Positions 37,108 to 45,501 of a stretch of DNA of 64,000 nucleotides are shown here, one piece after another. How positions within the stretch are numbered: the stretch's first letter is position 1; each line of letters opens with the position of its first letter. The notes under the pieces were generated by a model. That model had not been told where the DNA came from and ran no database searches. It saw only the letters and a list, made by a program, of their open reading frames with translations. Origin of the DNA: Candidatus Sumerlaea chitinivorans (GTDB taxonomy: Bacteria > Sumerlaeota > Sumerlaeia > Sumerlaeales > Sumerlaeaceae); the NCBI GenBank assembly GCA_003290465.1, contig CP030759.1, forward strand, positions 1,393,144-1,457,143, written 5' to 3'. Position numbers and translations under genes: made by a program.

Positions 37108-38157
37108 ATGAAAGCAGCCGTTTTTGAAGAAGCGGGAGATCTTGAGAAGCTGGTCATCCGGGATTTACCGGATCCTACACCCGGTCCGGGACAGGTGTTG
37201 GTGCAAGTCAAGGCGTGCGCACTCAACCACCTGGACTTGTGGGCCCGGCGGGGAGCCTTCAATATCGCCTTACCCATGCCCCACATTTCTGGAAGTGATG
37301 TGTGTGGCATTGTTGCAGCACTGGGCGAAGGTGTCCATGACTGGACATTGGGTGAAAGGGTCATCATCGCTCCGGGACAGGGCTGCGGGCAATGCGAGGC
37401 CTGCCGAGCCGGTCACGACTCATACTGTGATCAGTATAAGATTTTCGGATTTCAGACTCAGGGTGGGTATGCCGAGTTTGCGGTGACCGAAGCGAGACAT
37501 CTTATTCGCGTCTCGCGAAATCTGAGTTACGAAGAGTGGGCTGCGGTGCCTCTCACCTTTCTGACCGCGTACCATATGCTATTCTCACTGGCGCGCCTGC
37601 AACCCGGGGAGACTGTGCTTGTGCACGCTTGCGGGAGTGGCGTTGGGGTCGCGGCGATCCAATTAGCTCATCTGGGCGGGGCCTGCGTTATCGCAACGTC
37701 TGCAAGTGACCACAAACTGCGCCGTGCTCAGCGGGAACTCGGTGTGGAAAACGTCGTAAACTACGACCGTGAAAACGTCGTGAAACACGTCATGCACCTG
37801 ACAAATGGCCGCGGGGTGGACGTGGTCATTGACCCAGTGGGTCCGGCGGTGTGGGAAGATTCCCTCGCCATACTGCGCCGCGGCGGGCGGCTGGTCAATT
37901 GCGCGGCGACGACTGGAATGGAAACGAAGATTTCGGTCCGCACACTCTATGCGCGCCAGATCTCACTCATGGGCAGCTACATGGGGTTCCGCTACGAGCT
38001 TGATAAGGTCGTCCGGTTGGCCGAATGCGGGAGAATTCGGCCAATCGTAGATAAGACCTATCGGCTCGAGGATGCGCGACTGGCACAGGAACGCATGGAA
38101 AACAGGGAGAATTTTGGTAAGATCGTGCTCGTCATGAACTCGAATTTCGAATCGTAA
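37108..38157 (+). CDS. Zinc-type MDR alcohol dehydrogenase / quinone-oxidoreductase-like protein
   Basis: A 349-residue medium-chain dehydrogenase. The structural zinc lobe GCGQCEACRAGHDSYC is intact with four Cys. At the catalytic site, however, the usual Cys is Asn (ACALNHLDLW) and the usual GHE is GSD (HISGSDVCGIV), so a catalytic zinc is unlikely. The cofactor-binding ACGSGVGVAAIQLAHLGG and a C-terminal GKIVLVM end are normal. This combination is found in a quinone-oxidoreductase-like subgroup. Substrate unknown. The start follows the DUF2203 stop by three bases. Confidence 0.88.
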   Translation: MKAAVFEEAGDLEKLVIRDLPDPTPGPGQVLVQVKACALNHLDLWARRGAFNIALPMPHISGSDVCGIVAALGEGVHDWTLGERVIIAPGQGCGQCEACRAGHDSYCDQYKIFGFQTQGGYAEFAVTEARHLIRVSRNLSYEEWAAVPLTFLTAYHMLFSLARLQPGETVLVHACGSGVGVAAIQLAHLGGACVIATSASDHKLRRAQRELGVENVVNYDRENVVKHVMHLTNGRGVDVVIDPVGPAVWEDSLAILRRGGRLVNCAATTGMETKISVRTLYARQISLMGSYMGFRYELDKVVRLAECGRIRPIVDKTYRLEDARLAQERMENRENFGKIVLVMNSNFES

Positions 38158-38311
38158 GACGCGTTGCTCCCCCACGGGGAGTGCAGCGAAGTCAATCGGG
38201 TGAAAGTTTGAAGAGCACGCTTGCGGGTGATTTTCATTGCAAGCTCCCTATGAGTGGGCAGGAGAAGATCCTACCAGAACAACTTCAACGGATAGGGATG
38301 AGGACTGACTC

Positions 38312-38824
38312 ATGGATTTGAAACGCTTCATTCGAGATATCCCAGACTTTCCAAAAAAGGGGATCATCTTCAAGGACATCACGCCGCTGCTCAAGTCGCC
38401 GGAGGCATTTCGCTACACCGTAGACGAGTTCGCAAAGCGCTATCAGAAAAAGGGAATCACGCAGGTCGTCGCGATTGAATCGCGCGGGTTTATCTTTGGG
38501 GCCGCACTGGCCTACAAGCTGGGTGCCGGCATCGTGCCGGTGCGAAAGATTGGGAAATTGCCAGCGAAGACCCGCCGAGAATCGTACGAATTAGAGTACG
38601 GCACAGACAGTGTTGAAATCCATGAGGACGCTCTTGGAGCGGGCGATCGAATTGTCGTGCTGGACGATGTGATTGCAACGGGTGGAACGCTGGCAGCAGC
38701 ATGCCGTCTGGCCCAGTCGTTGGGAGCAGAAATTGTCGAGGCAGCTACGGTCATCGAGCTGACGTTCCTCGACGGACGCCCCAAACTCGGCAACCTCCCC
38801 TTCTTCAGCCTAGTCCAATACTAA
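38312..38824 (+). CDS. apt: Adenine phosphoribosyltransferase
   Basis: A 170-residue purine-salvage enzyme converting adenine and PRPP to AMP. IRDIPDFPKKGIIFKDITPL is the Apt N-terminus, AIESRGFIFGAALAYKLGAG binds adenine, and VVLDDVIATGGTLAAACRLA is the PRPP loop. Length is normal. It is 154 bases after the dehydrogenase, with a small GC hairpin at 38167-38181 between them, and ends convergent with the GH57 gene. Confidence 0.95.
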   Translation: MDLKRFIRDIPDFPKKGIIFKDITPLLKSPEAFRYTVDEFAKRYQKKGITQVVAIESRGFIFGAALAYKLGAGIVPVRKIGKLPAKTRRESYELEYGTDSVEIHEDALGAGDRIVVLDDVIATGGTLAAACRLAQSLGAEIVEAATVIELTFLDGRPKLGNLPFFSLVQY

Positions 38825-38882
38825 TCGCCGCGCTGGGAAAGCTACTGCTCTTCGTGGCCGAGCGTCGCTTTCTGATCAGTTT

Positions 38883-40487
38883 CTAATCCGCGTAAACGCG
38901 GAAGTCGATGAACGGGAATATGTTATGCCGCTCTTCCAAGCGGCGCAGGTATGACTCGTCCACTTCGCGTCGCTTGATCATGTGGTAGAGGTCCGTAAAG
39001 GCGGCGACGTGCTCCTTGGTGCGCCGCACAGCGTACTCCACCATCGTGCGGGTCTTCATAATAAAAGCCCAGTCGCTGGATTGCGCGAGAAGCAACTCGC
39101 GGGCAGCCTGATTAAGCGCGCGCGTCAGAAGCGGGTCGCCCGTGGGTTTGAACTCGTTGGCAAGTTCCACCATCCGATCCGCAGCCTTGTGAAGATGGCG
39201 ATAGATCCAGTCGTTGCTGCCCTCCAACCAAACCTCGCAGTAACCTTTATGGCCCCAACTCGACAGACTGGGCACGGCAACCTGGTTCTTTGGGTAAATC
39301 TCAAGATACTCGCTGGGCGTGATGAGGGCCAGCGTTTGCTGGTCATAATGGATTTTCCGCAATAGGAAATTGAGGAAATCGGGCCCTTCGTACCACCAGT
39401 GACCAAACAATTCCGCATCGTAGGGTGAGACGATAATCGGGCGGCGGTCCATGAGCGAGGCGAGATACTCCACTTGTTTCTCGCGGTTAAACATGAAGTT
39501 CCCCGCGTGGCGCGCGGCCGTCTCCAACGCCCACTGCTCGTTGTAGGGCTCCTTGTGGGGAGTCTTGCCCGTAATGCGGTAGTACTTGATGCCCGTGTTT
39601 ATGCGCAGACCGCTTTCGTGGATGTACGGGCGGATGTAATCATAGTCGAGATCGAATCCAATGTCGCGATAAAACTCGCGATAGTTGAAATCTCCCGGAT
39701 ATCCCTCCTCCGCGCTCCAAACGGATTTACTGGATTCAGGATCTCGTCCGAACGCAGCGACGCCGGACGGACAGTAAAGGGGTGCATAGACACCGTACTT
39801 CGGGCGTTTGCTTGCATGAAGGATGCCGTGCGCATCCACGAAGAAAAAACGGATCCCATTTTGCGCGAGCACTTCGTCGAGGCCGGGGTAATAGCCGCAC
39901 TCGCCATTCCAGATTCCCCGCGGGGGGCGACCGAAAGCAACTTCGTAAGCCTGACGCCCTACAGCCACCTGAGCTCGCACGGCGTTTTTATTAATTTCCA
40001 TGAGCGGCATAAAGCCATGCGTCGCGCCGCACGTAATAATCTCGAGCTTTCCGGCGTCTTGAAGGGCTTTGAAGCCTTGAACGATGTTGCGCTGATACTG
40101 ATCCACAAACACCCTGCGACATTCGGTGAACTTGCGCAGGTACATTTGCGCCAGTGGGTAAAACTCGGGCTGGAAACGTGTCCGGACACACTCTTTCTCG
40201 GCCAGTTCGATGAGACGTTCGATGTGGCGGACGTAACGCGTTTGAAGGAGGTCGTCCGTGAGCATGGCCACCAACGGAGGCGTGAGACTCATGGTGAGGC
40301 GAAAATCTACGCCATCCCGCATAAGGCCGTTCATCATATTGAGCAGCGGAACATACGTTTCGGTGATTGCCTCGTAGAGCCAGTCTTCCTCAAGGAAATC
40401 CTCGTACTCGGGATGGCGAACAAACGGCAAATGCGCGTGCAGCACTAAACACAAATAACCTTTGGGATTTTTTTGAGGTGTTGGCAC
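38883..40487 (-). CDS. GH57 family 1,4-alpha-glucan branching enzyme (DUF1957-type)
   Basis: A 534-residue GH57 protein. Family motif 1 is LCLVLHAHLPFVRHPE; the putative nucleophile Glu is in GIWNGECGYYPG; the acid/base Asp is in SPYDAELFGHWWYEGPDF. The C-terminal helical domain (SSWGHKGYCEVWLEGSNDWI and on) is the DUF1957 part that defines the branching-enzyme group. It would make alpha-1,6 branches in a glycogen-like store. The start is GTG 40487, with only a weak ribosome-binding site. No glycogen synthase is nearby. Confidence 0.88.
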   Translation of the reverse strand: MPTPQKNPKGYLCLVLHAHLPFVRHPEYEDFLEEDWLYEAITETYVPLLNMMNGLMRDGVDFRLTMSLTPPLVAMLTDDLLQTRYVRHIERLIELAEKECVRTRFQPEFYPLAQMYLRKFTECRRVFVDQYQRNIVQGFKALQDAGKLEIITCGATHGFMPLMEINKNAVRAQVAVGRQAYEVAFGRPPRGIWNGECGYYPGLDEVLAQNGIRFFFVDAHGILHASKRPKYGVYAPLYCPSGVAAFGRDPESSKSVWSAEEGYPGDFNYREFYRDIGFDLDYDYIRPYIHESGLRINTGIKYYRITGKTPHKEPYNEQWALETAARHAGNFMFNREKQVEYLASLMDRRPIIVSPYDAELFGHWWYEGPDFLNFLLRKIHYDQQTLALITPSEYLEIYPKNQVAVPSLSSWGHKGYCEVWLEGSNDWIYRHLHKAADRMVELANEFKPTGDPLLTRALNQAARELLLAQSSDWAFIMKTRTMVEYAVRRTKEHVAAFTDLYHMIKRREVDESYLRRLEERHNIFPFIDFRVYAD

Positions 40488-40733
40488 GGTTTGCTTACCC
40501 TTTCGAGTGTTGGATCGTTCTAAATTCCTTTAGCCGCACGGACAGCCTCTTCCCTGCGCCGTCCTCATCTGTCACACGCGTTATGCCGAGCATCGAGGTG
40601 GCGATTCAAGTTAGAAGTTGCCCTCAGGAGCGTTCAAGTTACTCTTGGCTCGTGCCACAAACAAACGGTAGACAATGAATTTTCGTTGCTGGATGCAATG
40701 ATAATGTCTACCAAACAGGTGGGAGTTTAAGAA

Positions 40734-41912
40734 ATGGATTTTGGGATTTCAACTCGAGCGGTCCACGCTGGTGAACCAGAACGCCAGTACATGGATTCTA
40801 TCACAACCCCGATTGTTCTCACTTCGTCGTACACCTTCCCGACGATGGAGGATGTACTGGACTATGTTACGAAGAAGGTCGACCGCTTTGAGTACGGGCG
40901 CTACGGTAACCCCACAACCGCTGTAGCAATCAAAAAGCTTCGTGAGCTTGAAGGGGCTGAAGATGCCGAAGTTTTTGATTCAGGCATGACGGCGGTAAGC
41001 TGCACCCTGCTCGGCCTCCTACGCAGTGGCGACCACCTCATCCTCACCGATGACGTATACAAGAAAACCCTCATGTTCTGCGAGAAGGTCATGCCACGAT
41101 TTGGGATCCGCACCACCGTAGTCAAGATGGGCGACTACGACGAGATGGAGATGGTGCTGAAGAAGAATCCGGGAACCCGCGTGGTCCTAAGCGAATCCCC
41201 CACCAATCCGTATCTGAACATTGCCGACATGGATATTTTGCGCGAACTGAAGGAGCGCTACGGCTTCGTGTTGGTGGTGGACGCCACGTTTGCCACTCCA
41301 GTGAATCAGCAGCCGCTCAAACAAGGCGCGGACGTTGTCCTCCACTCGGCAACAAAATATCTTGGGGGCCACAACGATCTGCTTGGGGGAGCAGCCTTAG
41401 GACGCCGTGATTTGATCGAGTTGATCCGAGACTACCGCAACACCACAGGCGGGGTGATGGATCCTATGACGAGCTACCTGCTCTTGCGTGGACTCAAGAC
41501 ACTCGCCATCCGTATGGAGCGCCACAATTCCAACGGCTTTGCGGTGGCCCAGTACCTTGAGCGCCACCCAAAGGTTCGCAAGGTGTACTATCCGGGGCTC
41601 CCCTCGCACCATGACCACAAACGGGCTCTAAAATACATGCGCGGATGTGGCGGGGTGGTGACGATTGAGCTCAATGCGACACTCGAGCAAACCATGCGTT
41701 TTCTTTCTTCACTTCGCTTATTCAAAATTGGGCCATCTTTTGGTGGTGTGGAAGCGCTCGTGACCCACCCCATGACGATTTCCTATTACGATTATTCGCC
41801 AGAGGAGCGCAAACGACTTGGGATTCTCGATGAATTGGTGCGTTTGTCCGTGGGCATCGAGGATTCACAGGATCTCATCGCTGATCTGGACCAGGCGTTG
41901 GCAAAAATGTAA
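40734..41912 (+). CDS. Cys/Met metabolism PLP-dependent enzyme (cystathionine synthase/lyase type)
   Basis: A 392-residue fold-type I enzyme. STRAVHAGEPERQYMDSITT opens it, RYGNPTTAVAIKKLRELEGA is the substrate/PLP loop, and the Schiff-base Lys is in LHSATKYLGGHNDLLGG. PSFGGVEALVTHPMTIS near the C-terminus is the substrate-carboxylate site. Cystathionine gamma-synthase, gamma-lyase and methionine gamma-lyase cannot be told apart by eye. GTGGGAG precedes the ATG. It stands alone. Confidence 0.9.
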   Translation: MDFGISTRAVHAGEPERQYMDSITTPIVLTSSYTFPTMEDVLDYVTKKVDRFEYGRYGNPTTAVAIKKLRELEGAEDAEVFDSGMTAVSCTLLGLLRSGDHLILTDDVYKKTLMFCEKVMPRFGIRTTVVKMGDYDEMEMVLKKNPGTRVVLSESPTNPYLNIADMDILRELKERYGFVLVVDATFATPVNQQPLKQGADVVLHSATKYLGGHNDLLGGAALGRRDLIELIRDYRNTTGGVMDPMTSYLLLRGLKTLAIRMERHNSNGFAVAQYLERHPKVRKVYYPGLPSHHDHKRALKYMRGCGGVVTIELNATLEQTMRFLSSLRLFKIGPSFGGVEALVTHPMTISYYDYSPEERKRLGILDELVRLSVGIEDSQDLIADLDQALAKM

Positions 41913-42036
41913 GAAGCGCACCTTCGACCGCTGCACACATTTCCAACGATTTTGTCAAAATGAAATAAATTTGTTCGGGTAAATTACAGGTTTCTACTGC
42001 TTGAAACCGAGTTTTTCGTGGAGGATAGACCGTCCG

Positions 42037-44829
42037 ATGCAACCCCAAAAGTCGACTCACACATTAGTGAGAAGAATTGGCTTCCTTACTACCTTGCTCA
42101 TCGCCGCTACGTGGCTGGTGGCAGCTCCCCCTCCTGGTTATTACGACTCTGCCATGGGGCTATCGGGCAACGCCTTGCGACGAGCCCTCAACAATATCAT
42201 CAAGAACCACACCGTCCTACCATATACGAGCTCTTCGACGACTGACACGCGGGCCGCCCTCAAAATCCTCGATGAGGATCCCAACAACACAAATAATGTT
42301 CTGTTGCACTATAAGGGCACATCAGTCGCAAAGAGTTCCTTTGGGACGTTGTGGAACCGCGAGCACGTGTGGCCCCAATCGCTGGGTGCGGATGTTCTTC
42401 CACCGGAAACTGACCTTCACCATTTATTTGCAGAGGATCCGTCCCTCAATAGCAGCCGGGGCAACAGTGTTTTCAATTATGTCTATCCCAATCATACCAA
42501 CTCTGGCTACGGTAACTATTGGACTTCTACGCAGTTCGAGGTGCGCGATCCGCAGAAAGGCGATGTCGCGCGAGCTCTCTTTTACATGGACGTACGATAC
42601 GATGGAACGGGGGGCGCTGCGGACTTCGTGCTTTCCAACACAACGTCGCCTTCCTACGGTCAGATGGGGGTTCTCTCGGCGCTGATCCAGTGGCATAATT
42701 TCGATCCGCCCGACGCTCGGGAGCAAGAACGAAACGACAAAATTTACACCCTCTTCCAGCACAACCGGAATCCCTTTATTGATCATCCCGAGTTTGTGTA
42801 TCTGATCTGGGGCCCGGTGGCAAATGGGGACACGCTGAACGTAGCTTATACCAATCGCGCCACAGCCACTGTTGGAGCGGGTTCCGCAAATTATCCCCTC
42901 TTGAGTCTGAACCTGACAGCAAACTCGAACGAGTGGGACCTGCAGTCGGTGGGATTGAGCAACATCGGCACACTGCCGGACAGCGGTATCTCTGCAATTC
43001 GGCTCTATCGTGATATGGATAATAGCGGGTCCGTTACGGCAGGGGATATCGAGCTGGCGTGGGGGACGTTCAGCGGTGGCAACCTCACACTCACATGTGC
43101 CGATCCGTCGCGTGTCACCACGTCGACCGTGAATTTCTTGATCGCTGCCGATGTGGCTACCACTGCACCGACGGGTTCCACGTTGCGAGTTCAGGTGAAC
43201 AGTCTAACCTCAAGCTCAACGGGAGGAACCGACCCAAATCCCTCGTTTACCGCGTTTTCGAACACTCCAGCGACTGTGAGCGGTGGGGTCTCAGATGGCG
43301 ATACTCTTAGCGTTTCGTTCACAAATCGTGCTGGCGCCACCATTTCTGCCGGAGCAGTGGACTACCCATTTGTCACCCTTCAGTGCGCTGCGAATTCGAA
43401 CGAGTGGGACCTTGCTTCGCTCGCAATCACCAAGCTTGGTACGGTGGAGGATTCGCGCGTAGTGGCGGTAAAACTTTACTATGATGTTGATCAGGACGGC
43501 GTTGCAGACACGGGCGACACGCTCCTTGACACGAAGACGCTTTCCAGCGGCACGGCGACATTCGCGCCTTCGCAACCCTTCCGAATCACGACAACCCCCG
43601 TGCATCTGCTGGTCGTGGCCACCATTTCGAGCACACAAACGAATGGGCAGACTCTTGGTTTCCGCATTAATGCGAACGGACTGACACGGTCAATTTCGGG
43701 TGGTAATGACGTCAACCCAAGCTTCAGCGCATTTGATAGTGGACTGGCTTCTGTAACGGGTGGCGTCACCGACGGTGACACGCTGAGTGTCTCGGCAACG
43801 AGCGTTGCCCCAACGACAGTACCGGCTGGTGCGATGAACGTGCCTCTCCTTGCGTTGACGTTGACCGCAAGTTCGAACGAGTGGGATGTGAACACGATTT
43901 CGATCTCTCGAAACGGTACGCTCAGCGATTCGCAAATCCCAGCCGTTAGCCTATACGAAGATGCAAATAACAATGGTGTCGTGGACGCCGGGGAAACTGA
44001 GCTCGATATTAGGAATTTCTCCGGAGGTTCAGTAACTTTCCAGCTGAATGGTGCGGTTCGCGTCACTCCCACGCCCATGTATCTGTTAGTCGCGGTGGAT
44101 ATCGCGAACACAGCGCCAAACGCATCCACGATTGGCGTCACGCTAAACGCGAATGGGATTACCTCGGCGGCGAGCGGCGGCAATGACGTGAATCCAACGT
44201 TCTCGGCGCAATCCAGCAATCTGACGAGCGTGGTGAACATTAGCGCAATTCCGGACGTCAAGATCGTCATGGTGTCTACGCGTGGGAGTGACGGCACTGC
44301 CGCAAAGGAGTTCCTCGTACTTGCGAACCACACCGCGAACACGGTAAGCTTGAGCGGCTGGCAACTGCGCACACGGGCGGGAGCAGCAACAAGCGACATT
44401 ACTCTGAATCTTTCGGGCAGCATCCCACCTTATGCCCATTTCTTGATTGCATCCCAGCCGTACGGCAGCAACTGCGAGGGTGTGACACCTAATTTTTCCG
44501 ACACCAACGTGAGTGGCCTCTTTGGGGGCATGTCTGATACGACAGGACGTTCCATTGGCCTTTTCGATGGAACGGGCACGGGTGCAAATCGCGTGGACGG
44601 ATTCTCATTCAATGGTGGAGCAACAAATCCGAACAACCTTCATGAAGGAACCGCGTTCAGCGGTGGCTCAGGCAGCTCGACCGTTTCCTTCGCACGCAAA
44701 CGCCCCGGCGGTGCGGGGACTTTCTATACGGACACTGACAACAACGCAAGCGACCTACAAACGATCACATCGAAAACACCACCGACCGATTTCCTCCCAG
44801 TGAGCGTAAGCCATTTCTCGGTTGAGTAA
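42037..44829 (+). CDS. Large secreted modular endonuclease I (EndA/NucM) with three repeats and lamin-tail domain
   Basis: A 930-residue exported protein; the signal peptide ends near residue 30 (LLIAATWLVAA). Residues 30-260 are an endonuclease I domain, with LWNREHVWPQS (catalytic His near 110), TDLHHLFAEDP and NSSRGNSVFNY. Three repeats of about 155 residues follow, each opening GDTLxVxxT and holding a NSNEWDL-like core, with DxDxDG-like loops such as DVDQDGVADTGD. A lamin-tail-like domain follows (KIVMVSTRGSDGTAAKEFLV, SGWQLRTRAG). The end LPVSVSHFSVE recalls the stretch before T9SS sorting domains, but the protein stops there. ATG 42037 was chosen for its upstream GGAGG; TTG 42001 has none. 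Confidence 0.85.
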   Translation: MQPQKSTHTLVRRIGFLTTLLIAATWLVAAPPPGYYDSAMGLSGNALRRALNNIIKNHTVLPYTSSSTTDTRAALKILDEDPNNTNNVLLHYKGTSVAKSSFGTLWNREHVWPQSLGADVLPPETDLHHLFAEDPSLNSSRGNSVFNYVYPNHTNSGYGNYWTSTQFEVRDPQKGDVARALFYMDVRYDGTGGAADFVLSNTTSPSYGQMGVLSALIQWHNFDPPDAREQERNDKIYTLFQHNRNPFIDHPEFVYLIWGPVANGDTLNVAYTNRATATVGAGSANYPLLSLNLTANSNEWDLQSVGLSNIGTLPDSGISAIRLYRDMDNSGSVTAGDIELAWGTFSGGNLTLTCADPSRVTTSTVNFLIAADVATTAPTGSTLRVQVNSLTSSSTGGTDPNPSFTAFSNTPATVSGGVSDGDTLSVSFTNRAGATISAGAVDYPFVTLQCAANSNEWDLASLAITKLGTVEDSRVVAVKLYYDVDQDGVADTGDTLLDTKTLSSGTATFAPSQPFRITTTPVHLLVVATISSTQTNGQTLGFRINANGLTRSISGGNDVNPSFSAFDSGLASVTGGVTDGDTLSVSATSVAPTTVPAGAMNVPLLALTLTASSNEWDVNTISISRNGTLSDSQIPAVSLYEDANNNGVVDAGETELDIRNFSGGSVTFQLNGAVRVTPTPMYLLVAVDIANTAPNASTIGVTLNANGITSAASGGNDVNPTFSAQSSNLTSVVNISAIPDVKIVMVSTRGSDGTAAKEFLVLANHTANTVSLSGWQLRTRAGAATSDITLNLSGSIPPYAHFLIASQPYGSNCEGVTPNFSDTNVSGLFGGMSDTTGRSIGLFDGTGTGANRVDGFSFNGGATNPNNLHEGTAFSGGSGSSTVSFARKRPGGAGTFYTDTDNNASDLQTITSKTPPTDFLPVSVSHFSVE
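42826..44232 (+). repeat. Three tandem in-frame repeats within the nuclease gene
   Basis: The repeats begin at 42826, 43297 and 43774, at GDTLNVAY, GDTLSVSF and GDTLSVSA. Each runs about 460-477 bases and has the order NSNEWDx, GT-x-x-DS, a calcium-type Asp loop, a ThrPro-x-x-LLV strand and NPSFxA. Sequence identity is moderate, so this is old protein-domain duplication and not recent DNA expansion. Confidence 0.88.
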
Positions 44830-44856
44830 TTCGCTGACCCGTTGGCAAGGAACGGC

Positions 44857-44890
44857 CCCCGCCCCCTCGAGGGGCGGGGTCTTGATTTTC
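44857..44890 (+). terminator. Rho-independent terminator after the nuclease gene
   Basis: CCCCGCCCC (44857-44865) pairs perfectly with GGGGCGGGG (44871-44879) around a five-base loop, then TCTTGATTTTC. It lies 27 bases after the nuclease stop. Confidence 0.85.
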
Positions 44891-45280
44891 TTGCTCAATG
44901 ACTCTGGGGCCAGCGCCAACCAAAGCCCTTAGGGCGCGGCCCACCGGGCGGCGCGAGTGTGCCAATTACTAACAGCTCTTTTCCTGATGAGCAGTCTTTG
45001 AGAGTTTCGGCGCTGTCTGGCTCAAGGGGTATAGCTATGCTGGACAAAACAATAGACGTCTGATTCCAGCTTGGTGTCAGCTTTGCAGATTTTGGCCGCA
45101 TCCATGCCTTTTTTTCCCTTACAGAAGGCATGCCTGCGTCTCGTGAGTTAGCTTTCTTTCGGGTTCCCGCAGAGGAATCACTCAAGCAGGTGAGCAAACA
45201 ATGAACCTGCAGCAGTGCAGTATTGAGTTCGCTACGTCTGAATAGCGCAGGGGGAGACCGCTACGCGCCCTCAAAAGAAG
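44891..45280. other. Intergenic stretch with no recognised gene
   Basis: About 390 bases between the nuclease terminator and tRNA-Phe. One minus-strand frame of 100 codons (44895-45197) is open, but it begins with TTG, lacks a ribosome-binding site and matches nothing I know. I treat this stretch as non-coding. Confidence 0.5.
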
Positions 45281-45356
45281 TGGTGCCGGGGGACGGAGTC
45301 GAACCGCCGACACGCGGATTTTCAGTCCACTGCTCTACCACCTGAGCTACCCCGGC
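45281..45356 (-). tRNA. tRNA-Phe (GAA) with encoded CCA
   Basis: The reverse complement gives acceptor GCCGGGG with its partner CCCCGGC, a D-arm AGCTCAGGTGGTAGAGC, and anticodon arm GTGGACTGAAAATCCGC with anticodon GAA. The T-arm is GGCGGTTCGACTCCGTC, followed by ACCA. Length is 76 with CCA. It is in the same direction as the glycosyltransferase/dnaE pair upstream of it, and could be read from that transcript or its own promoter. Confidence 0.95.
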
Positions 45357-45501
45357 AGGAGCGACCTTGGTCTGACGTCGCTCGCGTGTCCGAATTACGC
45401 AGAGCTCGCCCATTTATTCGCCTGCAGATGAAGTGAATTTCATCGGCATCTACATCCCCAGAGCTCTAATCCAAAAACTCTGTGCATTCGCGCCAAAAGC
45501 G

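Noticed and set aside
38167-38181. CTCCCC-CAC-GGGGAG hairpin after the MDR dehydrogenase
   Set aside because: Only six base pairs with a three-base loop and no U-tract; too weak to call a terminator.
39474-40448. 324-codon open frame opposite the GH57 gene
   Set aside because: Antisense to a protein with all GH57 motifs; no ribosome-binding site or family likeness.
44895-45197. 100-codon minus-strand frame in the gap before tRNA-Phe
   Set aside because: TTG start without ribosome-binding site, composition not protein-like, and overlaps the terminator side of the nuclease gene. Kept as non-coding.
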